Shown here one piece after another: positions 56,901 through 64,000 of a stretch of DNA of 64,000 nucleotides. Origin of the DNA: Larus michahellis (taxonomy: Eukaryota; Chordata; Aves; Charadriiformes; Laridae). Position numbers and translations under genes: made by a program. The stretch lies in NCBI RefSeq assembly GCF_964199755.1, contig NC_133898.1:130756224-130820223 (forward strand). Reading direction: 5' to 3'. The notes below the pieces were generated by a model. That model saw nothing but the letters and a program-made list of their open reading frames with translations. It was not told the origin of the DNA and did not search any database. The number at the start of each line of letters is the position of its first letter. Within the stretch, counting starts at the first letter, position 1.

Positions 56901-59036
56901 CGCCAAGGCATGTCGCAGGGTGATGGGGTCCAGGATCGGGCTATGGGGCTTGTTGGGCAGGGGGTTGCTGGAGCAGTGCTGGGAGCCGCTGAGAGCCAGA
57001 GGTTCCTCCCCAAATTTTCAGGTTCCCTCTCCGAATCCCGTCTTGGTGCTCTGGGAGCTGGTGCGAGGCCAGGAGGGGGTTGGGGTGGGTGCCTGGATGG
57101 CCAGGAGCTGTGTCCCACTGGGGATGAGGAGGCAGGGGGTGAAGGATGCTCCCGAGCATCCCGGGATGGGTTTCCTCCCTCGGTAAGGGCCATGGCAGCC
57201 CCGGGATGTGGGATGAGGATGCTCCCGATCCAAGGTAGGTTTCCTCCCTCGGGAAGAGCCCTGGCAACCCCGGGATGCGGGATGAGGATGCTCATGATCT
57301 GGGGTGGGTTTACTCCCTTGGGAAGAGTCCTGGCAGCGCCAGGATGTGGGATTCAGATGCTCCCAAGCCAGGAGGGGTTTATTCCCTCAGGAAAAGCTCT
57401 GGGATGTGGGATGAGGATACTCCCAAGCCAGGGGTGGGTTTCCTCCCTCAGGAAGAGCCCTGGCAGCCCTGGGATGCGGGGTGAGGATGCTCTTGAGTCA
57501 GGATGGGTTTCCTCCCTCCTTCCCTCCCTCAGGAAGAGCCCTGGCAGCCCCGGGATGCGGGATGAGGATACTCCCGAGCCAGGGGTGGGTTTCCTCCCTC
57601 GGGAAGAGCCCTGGCAGCCCTGGGATGCGGGATGAGGATGCTCTTGAGTCAGGATGGGTTTCCTCCCTCAGGAAGAGCCCTGGCAGCCCCGGGATGCAGG
57701 ATGAGGATGCTCTTGAGTCAGGAGGGGTTTCCTCCCTCCTTCCTTCCCAAGGGAAGAGACCTGGCAGCCCCGGGATGCGGGACGTGGTGCTTGGAGGCTG
57801 ACAGCAAACCGCACCCCGAGCCGTGGAGACCTGCCGAACCCGCCTGATGGTCTTCATTATAGAGCAAGGGGCTGAGCTCAGGCCCAGGATCAGCGGCCAG
57901 AAGGGAAACCTGACTGTTAAAATGAAAATTAAAACCTCGGCGGGGAAAGAAGCAGTTTTTAAGGTCTGTTTTTAGGAAAGGGAAGCGGATGCTGGTAGCA
58001 GCCAGTCCTCTGACCGAAGGCGAAGCCACAGGGCAGAGCTTTGTAGCATCGTGACCCATCTGGCAAAGCCCAGAGCCACCCCAAAGCCCAGAGCTGCTGG
58101 GAGCCTTTGTGGTCCTTCCTGAGCGAGGTGCCTTCTTCTCCAGCCCTTCAGCATCCAACCTCCTTCTCCAACCATGGAGAAAACCATGGGGCCAAAGAGG
58201 GCCTGATGGGATGGGGTTTGAGGTAGGGCTTTCACCTCCAAGCACCAAGAAAGAGGGGGATGTCCAAGCGCTTCTTGGGAGGACATGGGGTTGTGCCTCT
58301 CAGGAGGGTCCCCACCTCCATGGGGTGGTTTCTGATGCCTCCTCCTCTCCATCCCTTGCAGTGTCCAGGCCACAGACATCTCCTGAGGACCTGAAGGCAC
58401 TGATGGGGAACGTCAACCACCTCAACGAGAGCTTTCGGGACATGCAGGTGAAGCTGCTGCACCTACCTCTGAAGGGGGACGTGCTGGATCACATCTGGAG
58501 GCTGCAGGACCTCCTGCAGAACCACTCGGACTCCTTGTTCCTCATGACGGGGTCACTGCAGAAGCTGGAAGGGCTTCTCTGGAGCCTGCAGACCCAGGCC
58601 AGCCAAACCGACAAGGCAGTGTCCAACCTGTGGGACAGTTTGACCCAGCAGAGTGACACGGCTCAGCAGGAGATGTACAAGCTCTCTGTGGAAGGCAACA
58701 GCAGCCGGCTGCTGCTGCAGCACCACGACCACCTCCTGAGCCACCTGGGCAGCAGGGTGGAGAGCCTGAGCGACCAGGTGACGGCCGTGAGCGGGGCCGT
58801 GGACACCATGAACAGGACCTTCTCCTACGACGTGAACATCCACCATACCCGCATCCAGGATCTGCAGGTCCTGATCAGCAACGCCACTGAAGATGCCCGG
58901 CAGATGCGGCTCATCCACATAGCCATGGAGGAGCAGCTGAAGCATGAGCTGGCCATCCTCAACAACGTGACGGAGGACCTGCGGCTGAAGGACTGGGAGC
59001 ACTCCATTGCGCTGAAGAACATCTCCGTGATACGGG
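44853..59036 (+). CDS. SCARA5: SCARA5, scavenger receptor class A member 5, N-terminal part
   Basis: SCARA5 is a type II membrane receptor that binds ferritin and other polyanions, giving transferrin-independent iron uptake. Three coding exons are present: 44853-44964, 49495-49623 and 58362-59036, joining in frame to about 305 residues. Order of parts: cytoplasmic tail (residues 1-59) starting [10 protein letters not shown] with [11 protein letters not shown]; transmembrane helix about 60-80 ([20 protein letters not shown]); then an extracellular spacer with heptad-like helices and several N-glycosylation sequons (NES, NHS, NSS, NRT, NAT, NVT, NIS), ending [12 protein letters not shown], as in human. 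The collagen-like repeats and the SRCR domain are absent because the gene continues right of the window. The start ATG matches the conserved N-terminus. No break is seen. Confidence 0.94.
45744..45846 (+). mobile_element. CR1 LINE 3' end, SCARA5 intron 2
   Basis: GAGCAACCTGGGCTGGTGGG to CCATTCTGTGGTTCAATG. Confidence 0.85.
47668..47785 (-). mobile_element. CR1 LINE 3' end (reverse), SCARA5 intron 2
   Basis: GAATCGTAAAATAGTTTGGG to CCAACCTGGCCTTGG. Confidence 0.85.
48466..48551 (-). mobile_element. CR1 LINE 3' end (reverse), SCARA5 intron 2
   Basis: CATAGAATCATAAAATGGTT to GGGCAGGGACACCTC. Confidence 0.85.
48682..48721 (-). mobile_element. CR1 LINE 3' end (reverse), left part split by an LTR
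   Basis: AATAATAGAATGGGTTGGGT and on to CCTTTAAAGG, where the LTR begins. The element resumes at 49285. Confidence 0.85.
48722..49284. mobile_element. solo LTR of an endogenous retrovirus, SCARA5 intron 2
   Basis: A 563-bp block flanked by the 5-bp direct repeat AAAGG (48717-48721 and 49285-49289) and inserted within a CR1, whose two halves match the normal CR1 sequence on either side. The right end is ...GACA; the left end AGTCG is probably a mutated TGTCG. The body resembles a widespread avian LTR type that I recognise from general structure (GCAGCCACTCGCTCACTCCC block, AGCTTTATACACCG block). No internal viral genes remain, so it is a solo LTR left by recombination. The exact family is not determined. 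Confidence 0.82.
49285..49411 (-). mobile_element. CR1 LINE (reverse), right part after the LTR
   Basis: Resumes with AAAGGCCACCTCCCTGCCCT and continues to CTTCTCTGGGCAACCTGGG. Confidence 0.85.
49495..49623 (+). CDS. SCARA5: SCARA5 exon 3, transmembrane exon
   Basis: 129 nt, acceptor CCCCCCAG, donor GTAAAG. It encodes residues 38-80: basic [20 protein letters not shown] followed by the hydrophobic helix [20 protein letters not shown]. Same length as human up to LGSL, with the cysteine-rich stretch reduced to one Cys. Confidence 0.95.
49681..50405 (+). mobile_element. CR1 LINE fragment, SCARA5 intron 3
   Basis: About 725 bases of a CR1 subfamily with TGGCATCCTGGGGGGCAGCA and AGGAACTTCTTTGCTGTGAG, ending CCAGTCTGGGATTCC. 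Starts 57 bases after exon 3 and is nearly identical to the copy at 54905. Confidence 0.92.
53783..53879 (+). mobile_element. CR1 LINE 3' end, SCARA5 intron 3
   Basis: TCTAGTTGAAGATGTCCCTG to CCATTCCGTGATTCTATTC. Confidence 0.85.
54056..54320 (-). mobile_element. CR1 LINE 3' fragment (reverse), SCARA5 intron 3
   Basis: CACGGGATCACAGACTGGAC and on through GTTCCTCCTCATGTTGAGAT. Same subfamily as the forward copies at 49681 and 54905, in the opposite direction. Confidence 0.9.
54690..54765. repeat. GT microsatellite, SCARA5 intron 3
   Basis: TGTGTG-rich run with GCGCGTGCGCGC steps at 54727-54738. Confidence 0.8.
54905..55588 (+). mobile_element. CR1 LINE fragment, SCARA5 intron 3
   Basis: Near-copy of 49681-50405, ending GGGATTCTGGGATTCTATG. 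Flanked on both sides by short GATGCAGGAGA-type repeats. Confidence 0.92.
57130..57790. repeat. about 72-bp minisatellite, SCARA5 intron 3
   Basis: Eight to nine copies of a unit containing GGGTTTCCTCCCTCAGGAAG, AGCCCTGGCAGCCCCGGGAT and GCGGGATGAGGATGCTC, with length variants of about 60-84 bp. Confidence 0.9.
58362..59036 (+). CDS. SCARA5: SCARA5 exon 4, extracellular spacer
   Basis: 675 nt, acceptor CCCTTGCAG, donor GTAAGC. It opens [20 protein letters not shown], includes [37 protein letters not shown] and [11 protein letters not shown], and closes [20 protein letters not shown]. It is long, Cys-free and heptad-rich as expected for the trimerising stalk. It ends in phase 1, ready for the first collagen-like exon. 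Confidence 0.96.
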
Positions 59037-59538
59037 GTAAGCTGAAAACCTCTTGTAAACAGCTCCCTTGCTGGTGCATGACACCTGATGGTGAGGAGAA
59101 GTGTGTTCTCGGTGCTTTGGGGGTGGTGGAAATGGTCCCCGTGGCATGGGGATGTCCTGTGGGGATGTCTCAGGGTGCATCAAATCCATCAGACTCTGCT
59201 GTTTAGGTGTCCGCAGTGTTCAGGCATCTCCATCACGTTGGACTCTGCGTAGTTGGGACCCTCCAAATGCTCCCCCATGCATGTTAGGAAGAAAGCTCCC
59301 AAGGTTCCCTCAACGATGCCAGGGAAAACTCTGCCAGGTCCCTCCTGGTCATGAAAGTGAGCCAGACAGTGCGGCAGACGGTGGGGTTTTGTCCTGCTTC
59401 GTACTGCAGTGATCAAGCAAAGGGCTGCCCAGCAGCTACCCTCAGTCATCACTGATCGCTCCACTTGCTTTACCCTACATCTCCTTTACTCCATTTCCCT
59501 CCTCCTGTCTTCTCCTCCTTTACCATCCTCCCAAATCA

Positions 59539-59740
59539 TAGGATCATGGACTCACAGAGTGGTTTGTGTGGGAAGGGACCTTCAAAGGCCATCTAGTCCA
59601 ACCCCCTGCCATGGGCAGGGACATCTTCAACTAGACCAGGTTTCTCAGAGCCCCGTCCAACCTGGCCTGGGATGTTTCCAGGGATGGGACATCCACCACC
59701 TCTCTGGACAACCTGGGCCAGGGTGGCTTGTGCAGTCCCA
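59539..59740 (-). mobile_element. CR1 LINE 3' fragment (reverse), SCARA5 intron 4
   Basis: ATAGGATCATGGACTCACAG to TCTCTGGACAACCTGGGCC. Confidence 0.88.
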
Positions 59741-61555
59741 AACGAATGAACTGGCCACAGGAGGGGAAAAAACATGGAGAAACACAGAAGAACCCAGTGC
59801 AAGCTCTTGGGGGCAGAGCGAGAGGTTGGGGGCCAGTTGCTGCCCCACTTCTATGCTGTTGAGTCGCACCTATGGAGGTGGAATGGGCTGTTCCTCTGCT
59901 ACGAAACCCCTAACTCCAAGCGGAGCTTTATTTCTGGTGCTTCCAGCTGAAATACCAGATGGGGAAGGAAGCAGCTGACGCCGAGGCACTTGCTCCCTCT
60001 GGCCACCTGCAGAGCTGGGAGGGGACAGATGTGGTCTGAAACGCAGCAGCTACATGTCTCCGTCCAGGTCAACCACCACTCTTGGGTACCAGCAGCTCAT
60101 TGGGTTCATTTCCTTGGCCCATGGGGGACGTTGGCTCCTGATGCCCAGTTTGGGGCTGCTGGGACCACGTTGCACCCGCTGCTTTGAGGTTTTCACAGCT
60201 TCCCAACCACCCCCATTGCCCTCTCTTCCCCCCACTGCCGTGGGGAGGATGTCACCCTCTCTTGGATGAAGCCACCGAGGAAGGGGACCGCCAGGGCGCC
60301 TGATGTCCATGCACCATGTTACTCCAATTAACATGAGCCGAAAACAAAACAAATCCCATCCCAACGTGCCGGCACCTGATTTATCAGCCGCTGCTCTGAC
60401 ACATTCCTGGCAGCCCCCACCTCCCTCTCTCCCCATCCCTCCGCCCTCCCCACTCTCTGGCAGCAGCGAGGGACCCTGGGGCTGGATAATTTTAGGAGCC
60501 TCGTGCCCGGCTAGCTTTATCCTGGCTCCAAATGTCCTCGGATGAATCCGCCGTGCTCCCAGCTGGAATTGGACCAGCAGAGCCAGTCCGGGGAGATGCA
60601 GGGCTGCCAGCTTGGGGCTGCGTTTTCCTCCCCTCAAGACCTCTACTACCCTGGTCTCTGGCTTTTGAGGCTGTTTGCTGTTGATGGCGGCATGGGGAGG
60701 TCCCTAGGCTCGTCTCCAAGCAGCTCGCGTGTCTTGGAGAGGGCTTGGCCTTGCAGCGCAGAGGGGCTCTGGCTCTTAAGTAAGGGTGTCACCAGGAGGG
60801 AGGATGCCTGGGATCCACTGCCACGACTCACTGGGTGGGATGTGCTGGCTCGCAGCAGGGCTGGCGGGGTGATTGCAACGGTCCCATCTGGCCATCAGAT
60901 CCGTGCATGTCATGAAAAGTCCTCATCCCGATAGTTTGGGAGGGTTTTCCTCCTCCGCTGGTGCAGTAGTGAGCAGCCCTGCCCTGGGCAGGCAGGAGGG
61001 TGAAGGAGGGGTGCATCTGGGCTGGGGTTTTCTTTCCTGAGTGCAAAACCTCAACCACTTGTGGGGTGGGGACCCATTTGGCAGGGTGTCCGCAGTGCTG
61101 CTCAGCCTCTCCCAACCACCCCTCCCAGCTCTCCTCCGTTCTCCACCCCAGCTGCTCCCCATGTCCCATCCCACCAGCTCTCCCTGGGGATGGGACTATC
61201 TCTGCTCATGGGGCTGCCTGGATGTAGCCAAGAGGAGATATTTGGGTGGCTGATGGACCACGGGGCTCACTACTGTGGGAATAGCTCTGAAGGATGAATG
61301 CCAAAACCTAGGAGCCAGCAAACAGGATCAGCCCAGGGATCCTGAGCCCCGTTTCTAACCCCAGGCATTAGGGAAAGGGAATAAGGGACAACATGTCTCT
61401 TCTCTGGCTGTGTTCTCCCAGCCTCCAGCTCTTACCGAGCAGGTGAGATTGTCTGTTGGACATGGTCATCTTCCATGAAACTTAGTTCCCTTCTTAGCCT
61501 GTCCATGCCCTTGACCTCCCAGATGTCCTGTGGGATGGTTTTCTGAGATGGTAGA

Positions 61556-61872
61556 TGAGATGGAGGTGGAGGTGGAGGTGGAGATGGAGATAGAGGTGGA
61601 GGTGGAGATGGAGATAGAGGTGGAGATGGAGAAGGAGAAAGGTGGAGATGGAGATAGAGGTGGAGATGGAGAAGGAGAAAGGTGGAGATGGAGATAGAGG
61701 TGGAGATGGAGATGGAGAAAGAGGTGGAGATGGAGATAGAGGTGGAGATGGAGATGGAGAAAGAGGTGGAGATGGAGGTGGAGATGGAGATGGAGATGGA
61801 GGTGGAGATGGAGATGAGGTGAGATGTGATGTGATGTGATGAGATGAGATGAGACGAGATGAGACGAGGTGG
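61556..61872. repeat. purine-rich (GGAGAT)n / (GATGA)n microsatellite
   Basis: About 315 bases of GGTGGAGATGGAGATAGAGG-type hexamer repeats, turning into GATGTGATGTGATGAGATGA. All purine-rich on one strand, able to form triplex DNA. Open frames on both strands (MEMEIEVE or SISISTS peptides) are repeat translation. Confidence 0.93.
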
Positions 61873-62595
61873 TGGCAGAGGCCTGGGGGACTGCACTGTA
61901 GCAGCTGATTTTAAGGGGGAAGGGCAGCTCCAACCCCCATCCCACCAAGAGGTGCCCCGAGCAGGCAGCTCCTATGTCCCTTCCAGGGTTAACAAAACTG
62001 AGGTGGGGCCGTAGTGTGGGTTATTTCCCAGTGTGCCCATAAAACCAGAGCAGATGGAAGTTGTCGGACCTGCCCCCACACAGGGGACCTCAACCGAGCC
62101 ATGCTGGAGCCGGCATGGGGGAAACCAGACATCTCGTGTCAGCAGTAGTTTTGCTCCGGTGCCGTTGGTGTGGGACCCCTTCCCCTCGGAGAGGATGCTT
62201 GGGGCAAAGACAAAGGGATGAAACGGGAGACCTTTCCTCGGTGGCTCCCACCACAGATGTTTCCAAGGGTTGCTTTGAGTCTTGCTCGCGGTGGAAGAGC
62301 CTCTGTTTTGTTTAAGCAAGTGGTTTGCAGCAGCCAAACCTTTGCCGCGCTGGGGGGCAGCAGGGGAGGGAAGAACTTGACCCGAACCCCGGAGCACGGC
62401 TGGGTCATCCGCATCCTGGGACACCTGGGACCTTGGGGCAGGAGATATGGTGGTAGAAAAACCCCTTTTGCCTTGACACTCCCACTGCTACCCATCAAAC
62501 TCACCATAGCCTCTATAAAGCCACGGATTTCTGGCAGGCTTTGTTTTCTGTAGGCTGAAATTAATGGCGTCGGCTTATTTTAATTCTTTACTTCC

Positions 62596-62666
62596 ACATT
62601 CTCCATTAGTTCTTTATTTCTGAAGGGGTTGGGTGATACAGGGCGGCCTAAACATACCCACGTCAT
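62596..62666 (+). repeat. 71-bp direct duplication, copy 1
   Basis: Runs from ACATTCTCCATTAGTTCTTT to ACATACCCACGTCAT. It matches 63132-63202 with one visible difference (GGGCGGCC versus GGGCAGCC). Confidence 0.9.
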
Positions 62667-62854
62667 TCCACTTCAACGAACTGACATGGCTTGACCTCCC
62701 TCTTGCTCTTTTGGGGCACTGAAAATTGACGGCTGTTACTTAACACCGTCTATTTATGCGATCACGTGCTTCCTATTGCTTATTTATTTGCCCGTCTCTT
62801 CAGTTTTTCAAACTCCAGCAGGCAAGTAAGCGAATTTAGGAACGTGTAGTTTTA

Positions 62855-63024
62855 CGCTGAGGGTGGTGAGACCCTGGTCCAGGTTTCCCAGAGAGGTGGT
62901 GGATGCTTTGATGGGGCTTTGAGCAACCTGGTCCAGTTGAAGATGTCCCTGCTCGTGGCAGGGGATTGGACTAGATGGTCTTTAAAGGTCCCTTCCCACC
63001 CAAACCATTCTGTGATTCTATAAT
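62855..63024 (+). mobile_element. CR1 LINE 3' fragment, SCARA5 intron 4
   Basis: CTGAGGGTGGTGAGACCCTG to CCATTCTGTGATTCTATAAT; internally shortened. Lies between the two 71-bp copies. Confidence 0.88.
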
Positions 63025-63131
63025 TAATGCTATGGGAACGAAAACTCTTTCACCAGCCGTCCCGGCACCTTCGTACCACACACACGTTGCCTGGTCCCTG
63101 CCCCTCTGCAGCAGCTCTTGAACGTCGCTGG

Positions 63132-63202
63132 ACATTCTCCATTAGTTCTTTATTTCTGAAGGGGTTGGGTGATACAGGGCAGCCTAAACATACCCACGTC
63201 AT
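63132..63202 (+). repeat. 71-bp direct duplication, copy 2
   Basis: Second copy of the segment at 62596, 536 bases downstream. Confidence 0.9.
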
Positions 63203-63462
63203 ACCCATGCGTCACGGAGGATCCTGCTTCTCCCATCCAGGGCCAGGCAGCGTCCCTGCTGTGCGTGGTTCCTCTTGTTCCCACCCAAAAATGCCTCCTC
63301 ATTGTACTCAGCTCTCCCAGCTGTCCATTGTTCTTTGCATCCTTTTGTTTTGCCCACCGAGAACAGGGGACATGTCCTCAGCGTTCAACCCCACATTCTC
63401 TCAGAGCCCAGAGATGTTCATCACCTAGGGAAGAGGGAACCCAAGGCGACCCATATTTCATA

Positions 63463-63623
63463 AAATCAGAGAATCACAGACTGGTTTGGGTGGGAAGGGA
63501 CCGTAAGCATCATCCAATGCCACCCCCTGCCCTGGGCAGGGACACCTCCCACCAGCCCAGCTTGCTCCAAGCCCCGGCCAACCTGGCCTTGAACCCCTCC
63601 AGGGATGGGGCAGCCACGGCTAC
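63463..63623 (-). mobile_element. CR1 LINE 3' fragment (reverse), SCARA5 intron 4
   Basis: AATCAGAGAATCACAGACTG to GGGGCAGCCACGGCTACTCT. Confidence 0.88.
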
Positions 63624-64000
63624 TCTCCCAGCCCCTGACCATCTCCAGCTCGGGACGTTTCCTGAGCTTGCTGCAGTTCCTCTGCTCAGGAACCCGCTAA
63701 TTTCTGCATAATATTTGCAGATCCGACTTACTCATTCATTAGAGCTGCTAAACATCCCCCCTGATCCTTTCGCATTACCACGTCGCCTTCAGCCCTGGCT
63801 GCTTGTTTGCTTTCTGCACAACTGAGACATTATGGCTTTTGGGGTTTCTAGGAAAACGGTGTTTAACAGTTTCCAATTATCGCCCTGCCTTGGTAGGACA
63901 AAGGCCAAATGACCCCTCCAGGCCTCTCTGTGCCCTATTATCTGTCATCCCACGAGTCTTTTCCTTGTTTTTTCTTTTTTTTTTTTTTTTCCTGTTCAAA

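Larger units (their letters stand above)
49624..58361 (+). other. SCARA5 intron 3, 8.7 kb
   Basis: Holds two near-identical forward CR1 copies, two shorter CR1s, a GT repeat and a tandem repeat. The stretches 50410-53780 and 55590-57130 are single-copy with no gene recognised on either strand; long frames there lack support. Confidence 0.7.
59037..64000 (+). other. SCARA5 intron 4 (runs off the window)
   Basis: No Gly-X-Y exon is visible up to 64000. The interval holds three CR1 fragments, a GGAGAT microsatellite and a 71-bp duplicated segment. The window ends in a T-rich stretch. Confidence 0.65.

Noticed and set aside
59037-64000. SCARA5 collagen-like or SRCR exons
   Set aside because: No Gly-X-Y run or SRCR cysteine pattern is visible up to the window end.

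Overview
The window looks like a piece of bird nuclear genome (a crocodilian is a weaker alternative). About thirty CR1 LINE fragments carry the typical ATTCTATG-type 3' end, there is a solo LTR of an avian-type endogenous retrovirus with a 5-bp target-site duplication, GC is high, introns are short, and the vertebrate genes are split by GT-AG introns. All recognised genes read left to right (+ strand). Nothing is bacterial; most long open frames are translated minisatellites or CR1.

Layout. (1) About 460-2270: the last six coding exons, stop codon and poly(A) signal of EPHX2 (soluble epoxide hydrolase). The protein ends in Ser-Arg-Leu, a peroxisomal signal; the 5' part of the gene lies left of the window. 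(2) About 2.3-13 kb: a repeat-rich interval with a 24-bp minisatellite (about 1.3 kb), a head-to-head CR1 pair, a 1.3-kb CR1 with reverse-transcriptase motifs, a 17-bp minisatellite (about 1.55 kb) with higher-order structure, and a roughly 26-bp minisatellite. (3) 13.2-32.4 kb: a complete GULO gene (L-gulonolactone oxidase, last step of vitamin C synthesis). Twelve coding exons join in frame to 440 codons, exactly the length of the rat enzyme, so this animal probably keeps the gene. Exon 1 contributes only the ATG, and one intron appears to use a GC donor. (4) 33-41 kb: CR1 fragments, then the 3' end of a gene resembling NUGGC (nuclear GTPase SLIP-GC), the neighbour of SCARA5 in human. At least one of its exons is out of frame, so it may be decaying. 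(5) 42.6-64 kb: a GC-rich repeat and CpG-rich promoter, a non-coding first exon with a 6-codon upstream ORF in strong context, and the first three coding exons of SCARA5 (class A scavenger/ferritin receptor). Its collagen-like and SRCR exons must lie right of the window.

The genes do not form a functional pathway together: EPHX2 handles lipid epoxides, GULO makes ascorbate, SCARA5 takes up ferritin. They are syntenic neighbours (8p21 in human). The points most worth a second look are the intact GULO with near-identical CR1 copies flanking exon 8, the possibly broken NUGGC-like gene, and the SCARA5 upstream ORF.
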